From assembly GCA_003856375.1 (NCBI GenBank), contig CP034120.1:3219501-3283500 (forward strand): DNA of 64,000 bases. The letters are read 5' to 3'. The translations under genes were made by a program, and so were the position numbers. The stretch comes from Glaciecola amylolytica. GTDB lineage: Bacteria; Bacteroidota; Bacteroidia; Flavobacteriales_D; Crocinitomicaceae. The notes below the pieces were generated by a model, which saw nothing but the letters and a program-made list of their open reading frames with translations, was not told where the DNA came from and ran no database searches. Position 1 is the stretch's first letter. Every line of letters begins with the position of its first letter. This document shows positions 34,681 to 43,732 of this stretch, one piece after another.

Positions 34681-35370
34681 CTATGATTCTTTATTCGGAG
34701 CCAGATAGCTGTAGACCGCGCCGGCAATAATTGCTCCGGCAATCGGTGCCACCCAAAACAACCAGAGTTGTTCAAATGCCCATCCTTGTACGAAAATCGC
34801 CTGACTGGTACTTCTTGCCGGATTCACGGAAGTGTTTGTCACCGGAATACTGATTAAATGAATCAGGGTTAATCCCAAACCGATAGCAATACCTGCAAAA
34901 CCCGGAGAAGCATTTTTATGCGTTACTCCAAGAATAATGATCAGGAACATAAAGGTCATGACTACTTCTGTGATCAAAGCCGATTGCATACTGAAGCCTC
35001 CGGGAGAATGATCTCCATATCCGTTGGCAGCAAAACCGCCCAGTTCAAATCCCGGCTTTCCGCTTGCAATCAGATACAAAATTCCTGCCCCGGCAATTCC
35101 CCCCAAAACCTGCGAGATAATATACGGAAGCACATCTTTCGCTTCAAATCTTCCGCCAACCCATAAACCGATCGTAACAGCCGGATTCAGGTGACATCCG
35201 GAAATATGTCCGATTGCGTAAGCCATCGTTAAAACAGTCAATCCGAAAGCGATGGAAACACCAACAAATCCGATTCCTAATTCGGGAAATCCTGCAGCAA
35301 GAACAGCGCTTCCGCAACCTCCCAGTACCAACCAAAAGGTTCCGATAAATTCAGCCAATAGCTTCTTCAT
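34681..35370 (-). CDS. aqpZ: Aquaporin Z-like MIP channel
   Basis: 229 residues with six membrane helices and both NPA motifs: NPA62-64 ([14 protein letters not shown]) and NPA183-185 (SVNPARST). The ar/R arginine follows the second NPA (R186). [26 protein letters not shown] is the classic AqpZ N-terminus, and histidine H171 precedes the second pore half as in water-selective channels. Water channel of the inner membrane. Confidence 0.93.
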   Translation of the reverse strand: MKKLLAEFIGTFWLVLGGCGSAVLAAGFPELGIGFVGVSIAFGLTVLTMAYAIGHISGCHLNPAVTIGLWVGGRFEAKDVLPYIISQVLGGIAGAGILYLIASGKPGFELGGFAANGYGDHSPGGFSMQSALITEVVMTFMFLIIILGVTHKNASPGFAGIAIGLGLTLIHLISIPVTNTSVNPARSTSQAIFVQGWAFEQLWLFWVAPIAGAIIAGAVYSYLAPNKES

Positions 35371-35452
35371 AAATAGTGAGTTTATAAGTTAAAAACATCT
35401 CGCTCTCTGCGATAAGTCAGATTAAATATAAACTTTTTGTTGAAAAAACCAA

Positions 35453-36115
35453 CTAATCGGGTTGTGTAACGGGCTTATCTCCAAGTATTTTTTTGGCAAG
35501 AGAATGCATCACATAAATCAGCGGCGTCAGACCCACAGCGATAACCAGCTTGGTTGCATATCCCGTAATTCCGAAAAACAAAAAATCCTGAAAGGAGATT
35601 TTTCCCGGAATCAGAAATCCGATCATCAAAACGGTATACGAATCGACCAACTGTGAAACAACCGTTGACCCGGTACTTCTCAGCCAAATCATTTTTCCTT
35701 TGGTCAGCTTGTTAAACAGCGCAAACAGTTGAACATCCAGAAGCTGTGATAAGATAAATGCTGTAATACTTCCGGCCATAATGGGCAAAGAGCCGGAGAA
35801 TATTTTCCGGAATTCAGGATCCGAAACAGGAGAATTGGATGCTGTCGGTAATTCAACAGCTACAAAAACGATCAAAAAGCAAAATGCGATCAGAATCACC
35901 GTAATCCAGCTCAATCTTCTGACGGCCTGCTTTCCGAAATATTCATTCATCACATCCGTCAGCAAGAAAACAACCGGCCAGGGAACAATTCCGGCAATAA
36001 TCGGGTACAATCCGATATCGACGATTTTGCAGGAAATCAATTCCGCCACAATAGCGCTGGTGATGAAGATTCCGGCCATCACCATGAAGGCAATTTCTTT
36101 TCGGGTTTGAAGCAT
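35453..36115 (-). CDS. Queuosine precursor transporter (VUT/YhhQ family)
   Basis: 220-residue inner-membrane protein with about six helices. The family pattern is visible: LISCKIVDIG (near 28), VPWPVVFLLTDVMNEYFGKQAVRR (about 43-66), RSTGSTVVSQLVDSYTVLMIGF (about 146-167), and a cytoplasmic C-terminus. YhhQ imports 7-cyano- or 7-aminomethyl-7-deazaguanine for tRNA queuosine. No other queuosine gene is near. Confidence 0.88.
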   Translation of the reverse strand: MLQTRKEIAFMVMAGIFITSAIVAELISCKIVDIGLYPIIAGIVPWPVVFLLTDVMNEYFGKQAVRRLSWITVILIAFCFLIVFVAVELPTASNSPVSDPEFRKIFSGSLPIMAGSITAFILSQLLDVQLFALFNKLTKGKMIWLRSTGSTVVSQLVDSYTVLMIGFLIPGKISFQDFLFFGITGYATKLVIAVGLTPLIYVMHSLAKKILGDKPVTQPD

Positions 36116-36164
36116 GCCCTAAATTAAGGAAAACTTTTTCAAAGAAATCCTCATCGGGCAGAAA

Positions 36165-36244
36165 ACAAAAAGCGTTTGCCACAAACTTTCATGTCAGGAC
36201 TCAATTGCTTGAATCGGTAACAAAGGTCTTTGTGACAAACGCTT
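36165..36244 (-). terminator. Long-loop terminator after the GEVED/T9SS gene
   Basis: As minus-strand RNA, 16 bases (36244-36229) pair fully with 36185-36170, including one G-U pair that is an A-C mismatch on the plus strand. A short U run (UUUUUGUUUU) follows. The loop is unusually long (43 nt) and contains its own small stem. It lies 14 bp after the end of the T9SS cargo gene. Confidence 0.6.
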
Positions 36245-36258
36245 CTCTACGCTCCGAT

Positions 36259-37065
36259 TTACTTCAGCAATTTCACTTGTTTGAATACTCCTTCAGTTGT
36301 TTGGATCCGGATCAGGTAGATTCCGTCCGAACAGGTGCTCAAATCAATTGTTTTACCGGAAGTGCTTGATAAAACCTGTCCGTTCATATTGATCAGGCTC
36401 ATGGTAGCTGCTTCTTCCGACAACAAGGTAAATTCCTGATTTTTGAAAAGGTATTCATCAGGATTCAGGTTTTCCTGTACTCCTGCGGTGCTTCCACCTG
36501 CAATCGTGATGGTGTAATCTTCCGTTTCTCCCCAATCTGCATCCGTTCCGTTAAACTGGCAAGGCATTACAGGATGAGTATTTCCTGACATGGTGTAATC
36601 ATCGTCTTCGTAAACTTTGATTCGCATACGGGTAGCTCCACTTACTGCATTGGCAGGAATGGTAACCGAATAGGTTGTATTTCCTGTAGGAGCGGGAACA
36701 TCATTAGGCCAGGGTGTGTCTCCGAGTTTTTCTCCGGCATCGTCAAAATCATGATCACCATTGAAATCAATCCAGGCAGCCAGTCCATGAAGAGATACAC
36801 TCAGATCGTGTGTAATCTTCAGAGTCAATGTTTGTCCTTTGTTCACAGTCACAACAGGCAAATTGTTGTAAAACACATAATGTGGAGCTGCATACTGAGT
36901 TGAACCTGAATTATTGTCCAGCGTTCCGAATTGAACACGCTCCACAGCATGCTCTACAGTCATAAAATCATCTGAGAACTGCGCCGCACAATACGGAGAC
37001 GGATTAGTTGTTTGTGCTTGTGCAAATCCTGCAACAAACAAGGAGAGATACATGTAGTTTTTCAT
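36259..37065 (-). CDS. Secreted GEVED-domain protein with T9SS type A sorting signal
   Basis: 268 residues. Signal peptide MKNYMYLSLFVAGFAQAQ, then a beta-sandwich GEVED domain (about 60-190, WIDFNGDHDFDDAGE and WGETEDYTITIAGG), and a T9SS type A C-terminal domain (about 205-268) with MSLINMNGQVL and GIYLIRIQTTEGVFKQVKLLK. The cargo is exported through the type IX system whose GldM/GldN components are encoded at the right end of this window. No enzymatic domain is seen, so adhesion or surface role is likely. Confidence 0.88.
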   Translation of the reverse strand: MKNYMYLSLFVAGFAQAQTTNPSPYCAAQFSDDFMTVEHAVERVQFGTLDNNSGSTQYAAPHYVFYNNLPVVTVNKGQTLTLKITHDLSVSLHGLAAWIDFNGDHDFDDAGEKLGDTPWPNDVPAPTGNTTYSVTIPANAVSGATRMRIKVYEDDDYTMSGNTHPVMPCQFNGTDADWGETEDYTITIAGGSTAGVQENLNPDEYLFKNQEFTLLSEEAATMSLINMNGQVLSSTSGKTIDLSTCSDGIYLIRIQTTEGVFKQVKLLK

Positions 37066-37263
37066 TATAATTTGTTTTCCTGGTAAACTGCGGCCGTTCT
37101 GGCTCCGTTGCCTTCCCGATCATCTACAAAGCCCGTCATAATTGCAGTCCTACATCAATTGGTAGCTTTTCAAGTCTTTCGATCATTTTAGAGGCAACCC
37201 TCCAAATTTGATGATAATTACCAATTCCTTTTTTGAAGCGCTTTGATTCAAAAGCAAAAGCCC

Positions 37264-37271
37264 TATTTTTG
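37264..37271 (+). promoter_or_regulatory. tyrS promoter -7 element
   Basis: TATTTTTG, exact TAnnTTTG match, with TTTG at 37242-37245 (18-bp spacing) as -33 element. It lies 21 nt before the tyrS start. Confidence 0.65.
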
Positions 37272-37292
37272 CACCAACAATAAAATAAGTAC

Positions 37293-38573
37293 ATGAAAAA
37301 GAATGTCATTGAAGAATTAAGATGGAGAGGAATGATACAAGATATCATGCCCGGTTTGGAAGAACAACTGCTTAAGGAAATGACTTCTGGTTATGTGGGT
37401 TTCGACCCAACAGCAGATTCTCTTCACGTTGGAAACCTTTTACCGATCATGTTATTGAAACACTTCCAGTTAGCCGGCCACAAGCCTTATGCTTTGGTTG
37501 GAGGAGCAACAGGAATGGTTGGGGATCCTACCGGTAAATCTGCAGAGCGAAATTTGTTGGATGAAAAGACATTAAACCACAATATTGCCTGTGTTCAGAA
37601 GCAACTCCGCCAGTTTTTGGAGTTTGAAGAAGGAGAAAACAAGGCTGAATTGGTCAATAATTTTGACTGGATGAGGCATTTTTCGTTCCTTGAATTCATC
37701 CGCGATGTAGGAAAACACATTACCGTGAACTACATGAGCGCGAAAGATTCCGTGAAAAAACGTGTGGAAACAGGAATTTCGTTTACAGAATTCTCATACC
37801 AGCTGATTCAGGGTTACGATTTCCTGCATTTGTACAAAAACAATCAGGTGAAAGTTCAGTTCGGAGGTTCTGACCAATGGGGAAATATCACAACCGGAAC
37901 AGAATTGGTTCGGAAAATTGCCGGTGGAGAAGCCTATGCTTTTACTTGTCCTTTGCTTACAAAAGCTGACGGAGGTAAATTCGGAAAAACGGAATCAGGA
38001 ACGGTTTGGCTGGATTCTGAAAAAACAAGTCCTTATGCTTTCTACCAATTTTGGTTAAATGCTTCGGATGAAGATGCTGCAAAATTGATTCGTTTCTATA
38101 CCTTGAAATCAAAAGAGGAAATTGAAGCAATCGAAAAAGAACACAACGAAGCTCCTCATTTACGGACCTTGCAAAAAGCAATTGCTGAAGAAGTAACCGA
38201 ACGTGTACACGGAAAAGATGCTTTGGAGATGGCTGTCGCTGCATCGAATATTTTGTTTGGAAAATCTACTTCGGAAGATTTGAAAAAACTGTCGAATGAT
38301 ACCTTTTTGAGCATCTTTGATGGTGTGCCGATGGCAACGGTGAAACGTGCTGAGTTGAACGAAGGAATTAGTATTGTTGACCTATTAGCTGCTAAAACAG
38401 GGTTCTTACCATCAAATGGTGAAGCAAAACGCGAATTAAAAGCAAATGCTATTTCCCTGAACAAAGACAAAGTAGCAGAAGGAACATTGGTTGGTCCGGG
38501 TGATCTGATCAACGACAAATTCATCCTTTTAGGAAAAGGAAAGAAGAACAATTACATTGTAATTATAGAATAA
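37293..38573 (+). CDS. tyrS: Tyrosine--tRNA ligase TyrS
   Basis: Class I synthetase of 426 residues. The HIGH-like HVGN (45-48), the tyrosine-binding and fold motifs GSDQWGN near 192-198, and the KMSKS-equivalent KFGKT (229-233) are present. A C-terminal S4-type RNA-binding domain occupies about 355-426. No T-box or leader peptide was seen in the short 5' region. Followed by a palindromic terminator. Confidence 0.95.
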   Translation: MKKNVIEELRWRGMIQDIMPGLEEQLLKEMTSGYVGFDPTADSLHVGNLLPIMLLKHFQLAGHKPYALVGGATGMVGDPTGKSAERNLLDEKTLNHNIACVQKQLRQFLEFEEGENKAELVNNFDWMRHFSFLEFIRDVGKHITVNYMSAKDSVKKRVETGISFTEFSYQLIQGYDFLHLYKNNQVKVQFGGSDQWGNITTGTELVRKIAGGEAYAFTCPLLTKADGGKFGKTESGTVWLDSEKTSPYAFYQFWLNASDEDAAKLIRFYTLKSKEEIEAIEKEHNEAPHLRTLQKAIAEEVTERVHGKDALEMAVAASNILFGKSTSEDLKKLSNDTFLSIFDGVPMATVKRAELNEGISIVDLLAAKTGFLPSNGEAKRELKANAISLNKDKVAEGTLVGPGDLINDKFILLGKGKKNNYIVIIE

Positions 38574-38577
38574 CGAT

Positions 38578-38617
38578 AAACAAATAGGGGCGGAAAATTT
38601 TCCACCCCTATTTGTTT
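38578..38617. terminator. Bidirectional terminator, near-perfect 40-bp palindrome
   Basis: 20-base arms with one mismatch, core GGGGCGGAAAATTTTCC, A/T ends. The mismatch becomes a G-U pair in minus-strand RNA. It lies between convergent tyrS and the transglutaminase gene and shares its core with those at 24421 and 53135. Confidence 0.88.
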
Positions 38618-38618
38618 T

Positions 38619-40661
38619 TTATCTTGGTCTGCTCCCCAAAGTCTTTTGAAAGAACTCTTCTGTTTTTTCCGAGCTTTTTAAAATCCGGTCAAACATTGCA
38701 TCGGTCCTTTCTCTATTCTTTTCAAGGATTTCAAAATTGTGTTCTGCATTTTTTGCCTTGAATTCTTTTTCATCTTCCAGATTACTCTGAATCGTCTCGT
38801 AATGCTTTTCATAGTATTTCTCCAAACGCAACAACTCATTCCGATCCGTATAGAACGTTCGCAAATCTGTTGAGATCAGCGACAAAATCTGAACGTTCAA
38901 TGAATTCAAGTATTTGTTCATATCCGTGTACTTGTAGTTCGGATTTTTCTTCGAGTAACTCTTCAATCCCGTAAGACCTCTTTTGATCACTTTTTCAAGG
39001 ACTTTATACTCTTTCAGTATCTCGGCCGGATACAGCAATGAATCATACGTTTCTTTGTGAAAACGGAACAATTCTTTCAGATCACCAGCAATTTTGGAAT
39101 CGTATGCAATAACCGTATCGCTGTAATAAACAGGTGCTGAATTGAGGATATATAAGTTTCTGAAACTTGTTTCGTAAGCCCCTTTCAGTGATTGGAAACG
39201 CTTTTCATATGTTTTATCGTCGTGTGCCAAACGATCCCATCCCTGACGCAGGGAATCGATTTTCAGCAGTGAATGAAACAAACTATCCTTCCATTTTGCA
39301 TAACCCGCCGGAACCAAAGTAGAATCAAAGTTGCTTTGAGTGGCGTATGCTGTTGACTCCAGCAGCAGTTTCTGCTTTTTCTCTTCGATCATGGTTACAT
39401 TCTTCGAGATCTTCGCTTTTTCTTTCTCCAGCAGAGTCACATTTTTCTTTTGCTCAGACAATACTTTCTTCACCATCGAATTTGCTTCTTTATCCGTTGT
39501 TTTGAAGATCTTTGTTTCGCTCGATATGATCCGTTTGCTGATTGCATAAGACGTTTTATTGATCTTCTTCGCTGCTTTGCTGTAAACCGCAACACTGTCG
39601 TTGATGTCTCTCAGATCCGGAAATTGCTCGTGCAAATCTCCTTTTTCAATAATCTCAAAAGAGCTTCTGAATTTATCGTTCAAATGCAAACCGAGGTAGT
39701 TGAAATGGTGAACTGTCATGGAACTGTAATTTGCAGGATTGAACTTTAATCCGTCCTTCGCTACTTTAATCCATTTGTCATTCAACTTCAAAGAGCTGTA
39801 TTCCGAAACATATTCTTCGAAAGCTACAGAATGTCCTTTTTTACGCTCCAGAATCGTATCCCAGTTTTTGGTTTTCCGCGTAAAATCTTCCATCGAAACA
39901 GGGTACGACCGAAGCTGAAATTCGGGCTGAGAAGGTAAATGTGACTGCACAAATTCATCCGGATCCATCATGAAGTTTTCCAATGACGGGTAGCGCACAA
40001 ACCCGATGTCCGATTTGTAATCACCGCGTTGTTCTTCCGCTTTTTCTGCCTTCTTTTTGTCTTTCTTATCCCACTTGAATTGCTTGACTTTTTTCCGCTT
40101 CTCTTTTTTGATTTTAGCCAGTTTTCCGGCTCTTTTGAGCATCAGTTTTTCCTTCTTGACCAGATCTTCCTTATACTTTGGGATTCTGCCGATGTATCCT
40201 GCATCCCAGGTCGGGTCGCACAAATACCATTTCCGGTTTACTTTGAAAGCCACCCATTCGTGATCCGAACTGGCAATCAGGGGAATGGAATCCGACAGAA
40301 ACTGAGCCGTGTAACCTTCTACGGTAGTTGCTTCAATTCCTGCGTTTTTCAGTAATTCAACCGTCAAAGCGCTGTATCCCTGACAAACCGTGCTTTTGGC
40401 TTTTAAAACTGCTCCTGCAGATTTGTATTCCAAAGGTTTTCCGCTTTCTATTGCTTTGTAATTGTAGGAAATATTGTGCGTAACCCATTGATAGATGTGA
40501 GCCGCTTTGGTGCTGTCATCTGTTAGGCCCTTCGTAAGAAAAGCACTCAATGTTTTAAGATCTTTCTGAGCTTCTTTAGGCGTTTTCAGAAATTCAATTT
40601 TTTCCTGAGCCAACAGGATTTTTCCCCCGAGAAGGAAAAAGATAAGGCAGTAAGGTTTCAT
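38619..40661 (-). CDS. Exported transglutaminase-like protein with long helical region
   Basis: 680 residues from MKPYCLIFFLLGGKILLAQ, a signal peptide. The transglutaminase-like domain (about 25-170) has an intact cysteine-protease-like triad: C93 (STVCQGYSAL), H134 (SDHEWVAF) and D149 (CDPTWDAG). Basic and low-complexity sequence follows (about 175-215, rich in K and E), then a long mostly helical, coiled-coil-prone region. A TTG codon six bases upstream could also start the frame. Function is unknown; such proteins are often periplasmic. -7 box TAACTTTG lies 29 nt upstream. Confidence 0.85.
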   Translation of the reverse strand: MKPYCLIFFLLGGKILLAQEKIEFLKTPKEAQKDLKTLSAFLTKGLTDDSTKAAHIYQWVTHNISYNYKAIESGKPLEYKSAGAVLKAKSTVCQGYSALTVELLKNAGIEATTVEGYTAQFLSDSIPLIASSDHEWVAFKVNRKWYLCDPTWDAGYIGRIPKYKEDLVKKEKLMLKRAGKLAKIKKEKRKKVKQFKWDKKDKKKAEKAEEQRGDYKSDIGFVRYPSLENFMMDPDEFVQSHLPSQPEFQLRSYPVSMEDFTRKTKNWDTILERKKGHSVAFEEYVSEYSSLKLNDKWIKVAKDGLKFNPANYSSMTVHHFNYLGLHLNDKFRSSFEIIEKGDLHEQFPDLRDINDSVAVYSKAAKKINKTSYAISKRIISSETKIFKTTDKEANSMVKKVLSEQKKNVTLLEKEKAKISKNVTMIEEKKQKLLLESTAYATQSNFDSTLVPAGYAKWKDSLFHSLLKIDSLRQGWDRLAHDDKTYEKRFQSLKGAYETSFRNLYILNSAPVYYSDTVIAYDSKIAGDLKELFRFHKETYDSLLYPAEILKEYKVLEKVIKRGLTGLKSYSKKNPNYKYTDMNKYLNSLNVQILSLISTDLRTFYTDRNELLRLEKYYEKHYETIQSNLEDEKEFKAKNAEHNFEILEKNRERTDAMFDRILKSSEKTEEFFQKTLGSRPR

Positions 40662-40689
40662 TTTCAAAGATTTGAATTTTTCTTCGGTG

Positions 40690-40697
40690 CAAAGTTA
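40690..40697 (-). promoter_or_regulatory. -7 element of the transglutaminase gene
   Basis: Minus strand TAACTTTG, exact TAnnTTTG match, 29 nt before ATG 40661, within the gap after the histidine kinase stop. Confidence 0.5.
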
Positions 40698-40717
40698 TGC
40701 TTTTATTAGAACAATTC

Positions 40718-43645
40718 TCACTTTGATTTTTTTCTAAGGATCGGAATCGAAACATTCACCTTCGTTCCCATCGAATTTCCTTTTTCATCCAATACTGTTT
40801 CAATGGTGAAGTGAAATTCTGCCTGGTATTTTTCCCTGAACAGATTCAATCTTTCGGATATAATCTGAGTTCCGTAAGATTTATGATCCTGCACCGTCTC
40901 TTTTTTCCCTGCTCCATAGCCCAAACCATTATCGACGATTTCTACATGCAGCACGTCATTCGAAACACTTTCGAGATTTAATTTCAGTTTTCCGCCGTCA
41001 CGCAGTTCTTTAAAGCCGTGAAGAATAGCATTTTCAACAAACGGCTGAATCAGCATCGGAGGAATGGATCTTTGTTGATCTGCATGCGACAAGGAGACGT
41101 TTACTTCGAAATCAAACCTGTTTTTGAAGCGCATCTGTTCCAATTCAATGTATTTTTTGAGCACATCAATTTCCTTTTCAATACTGATTTCACTTTCCCT
41201 CGAATTAATCAGGGTCATGCGGATCAGCTGAGACAGTTTCAACAAATACCTTTCTGCCAGATCGTTTTCATTAAAAATTAAAAAGCTTTGAATGGAGTTT
41301 AATGAATTGAAGATAAAATGAGGATTCATTTGCGCCAAAAGGGCTTTCTGCTCCAGCAATTTAATTTCCGCCTGCATGGCATTCCGATGCTGAATAACTT
41401 TGATCCGGTTTCTGAAGAACAAAAAACTAATCGTCAAAATAACCAATACGATCAATGCCGTAAACCACCACGTAGAATAAAACGGCGGAAGAATGGAAAA
41501 ATTGGTCAGGACATACGGTTTACTCCAGCTTCCGTATTCATTCCGGTATTGTATCTCCAATCGATACGCTTCAAAAGCCGGGTTGATCATGATTAGTTCA
41601 CCATTGAATCCAACTGACCAGGGATCCGTTTTCCGGAAGCGATACCTGTATGGCTGCCTGTGCTGCGATTTGTAATTGGTTGTTTGCAGCAGAAAGCGGA
41701 TGATCCGGTGTGACGCGTTAAACTCCATTCCGTTTTTGAAATTCACAACCTGTTTCCCGTTGGCAAAAACGGATTGAATCCGGATCTGTTTTTCGTGTGA
41801 CGTTTTTGCCCACTTATATGAAGACGGAATCAGAGTTATTCCCTCTCGTGTTCCAATATAAACGCCGTCATTATTCCGAAAAACGGCACTTACTTCAGCA
41901 GAAGATAATCCGTTCAGCTCCGTCAGGTTAAAAATCTGAATTTTGTGATTTTCAAGATGAACAATTTTCGAAATTCCCTTATTCGAAGCCACATAAATAT
42001 TTCCTTTTTTGTCAATATAAATAGCATTCAACTGGTTCGACAGCAAACCGTCTTTCAGTTGGATTTTCCCGATCACGTTCCCATTTTTGAGCAAAATTAG
42101 TCCTTTCCCTCTTGTTGCTGCAATTAAACCCCAGTTTTTGTGGTACTTCAAATCGGTTATCCGAACCCGGTCAAGATCGCCCGGAAGTTTACACTTTTCA
42201 ACTCTTCCTTTGCTCATCCGGAACAGTCCTATCAGGGAACCGGCATACAATTCTCCGTCTTCATCAAAGGCCAGAGATTTAAAATGATGTGCAGAATATT
42301 TGTTCCTGTCATAGATTTGATCCATGCTCAACAACCGCTCATAAACCTTCCCTTTTTTATGAACCATATAAGGGATGATGTAAGCTGCGAAAAAATTATC
42401 GTTTTTATCAATGGCCCAGCCTTGAAACTGAGGTATTTCAAAGCCCCATTTCTTTACTGCAGCCGATTTATTGAGATAAAGCTGTTTATTCGTCGATATC
42501 ACAAGCTTGTTATCCCAAATTCCCATCACGTTTTTGGCACCAACTACACCTAATAGTTTTTCTCCGGTTTTCAGGTTGAAATATCCAAAAGCAGATGAAT
42601 AATAAACATTGTTTCCAACTCCGTTAATATCATGGATCGCGCCTTTACTTTCCTTCTCTTCCGGAGTCCAGTTAATGATATCCAGACACGGCGTATAATA
42701 AATTCCCTTGTCCAGAGTCGAGAACCAATACCCGCCTTCCGAATCTTTTGCTACGGAAGTTACTTTCTGATCTTTCTGATAAATCCCATCCGGTTTGTTA
42801 AGATCTGCCTGCTCCGGGTTCTTAAACCGGTACGCACCCGTTAAAGTGGTAACCCAAAGCTCACCATCCACATCATACATTCCGGTATAATCAGCAAATT
42901 CGGCCTTTTTGGATGGATTCCGAATATCATACACCCATTTATCCAGACATAAAAACTGATGCCCGTTTAATTCAAGAATGTCGAAGTATCCAACTATAGA
43001 GTAATAAGTAAAATAAAACGGTTTTCCGTTTTCCGGAATGAGCCGGATTCTTTGCCGTTTGAGTCCATCCGGATTCTTCACACCTCTATACAACCATTCG
43101 TCTTTGATTTCCAGTAATTCCTTAATCGCTCCCAATTTATAGCGATATAACTTTCCGTTTCGGTCTATTCGTCCAAGCTGGTAAACACCCGAGTAATAAA
43201 CGTTATCGTGCTTGTCAACCATAAAAGATTTTCGGGCGTTGAAATCTCCATGATTCAGTTTACTCAACAAATGGTTGTATTTGTACGGAAGTATTTTTCT
43301 TTTCTGCGGATCATAATATGCCAGGCTTCCATTGTACAAATAGAACCACACACGCCCGATTTCATCTTCATAGATTTTAAAAACCACTTCATCCGGCAAT
43401 CCATTCGATTTGTTGTACAAATGCGATCTGAATCCGTCATATTTGACAACTCCGTGATCCGTACAAAACCACATATAGCCCTGACGGTCCTGATGAACAA
43501 AATAGGTTTCAGAACTCGGCAAACCATCCTTCACTGAAATATTCATATAGGATGGCTCCCATTCCTTCTTCTGAGAAAAGGAAAAATGAACTGAAACAAG
43601 AAAGACTATCATTAAAATGATCTTATTCCCAAGATTCGAATGCAT
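40718..43645 (-). CDS. Propeller-type LytS-family sensor histidine kinase (copy 2)
   Basis: 975 residues: signal peptide, two-component-regulator beta propeller (about 30-610, beginning ISVKDGLPSSETYFVHQDRQG), Y_Y_Y beta-sandwich (about 640-720), one membrane helix near 728-748 (WWFTALIVLVILTISFLFF), short coiled coil, then a LytS-type His_kinase domain with H near 773 in QMNPHFIFNSLNS and HATPase motifs DNGLGYG and SYGTQI. The periplasmic half senses an unknown signal. No LytTR response regulator is adjacent. A close paralogue lies directly upstream, 87 bp away on the same strand. Confidence 0.9.
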   Translation of the reverse strand: MHSNLGNKIILMIVFLVSVHFSFSQKKEWEPSYMNISVKDGLPSSETYFVHQDRQGYMWFCTDHGVVKYDGFRSHLYNKSNGLPDEVVFKIYEDEIGRVWFYLYNGSLAYYDPQKRKILPYKYNHLLSKLNHGDFNARKSFMVDKHDNVYYSGVYQLGRIDRNGKLYRYKLGAIKELLEIKDEWLYRGVKNPDGLKRQRIRLIPENGKPFYFTYYSIVGYFDILELNGHQFLCLDKWVYDIRNPSKKAEFADYTGMYDVDGELWVTTLTGAYRFKNPEQADLNKPDGIYQKDQKVTSVAKDSEGGYWFSTLDKGIYYTPCLDIINWTPEEKESKGAIHDINGVGNNVYYSSAFGYFNLKTGEKLLGVVGAKNVMGIWDNKLVISTNKQLYLNKSAAVKKWGFEIPQFQGWAIDKNDNFFAAYIIPYMVHKKGKVYERLLSMDQIYDRNKYSAHHFKSLAFDEDGELYAGSLIGLFRMSKGRVEKCKLPGDLDRVRITDLKYHKNWGLIAATRGKGLILLKNGNVIGKIQLKDGLLSNQLNAIYIDKKGNIYVASNKGISKIVHLENHKIQIFNLTELNGLSSAEVSAVFRNNDGVYIGTREGITLIPSSYKWAKTSHEKQIRIQSVFANGKQVVNFKNGMEFNASHRIIRFLLQTTNYKSQHRQPYRYRFRKTDPWSVGFNGELIMINPAFEAYRLEIQYRNEYGSWSKPYVLTNFSILPPFYSTWWFTALIVLVILTISFLFFRNRIKVIQHRNAMQAEIKLLEQKALLAQMNPHFIFNSLNSIQSFLIFNENDLAERYLLKLSQLIRMTLINSRESEISIEKEIDVLKKYIELEQMRFKNRFDFEVNVSLSHADQQRSIPPMLIQPFVENAILHGFKELRDGGKLKLNLESVSNDVLHVEIVDNGLGYGAGKKETVQDHKSYGTQIISERLNLFREKYQAEFHFTIETVLDEKGNSMGTKVNVSIPILRKKSK

Positions 43646-43732
43646 TCTGACTATGTTAATTACGTTTCATTTTAATTTCTGACGAATATCGACATAAATA
43701 CTCTTTTTCCCGGTGGTACAAACACGTAATCT

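Noticed and set aside
37066-37292. T-box or leader peptide before tyrS
   Set aside because: The promoter lies only 21 nt before the start, leaving no room for such elements.
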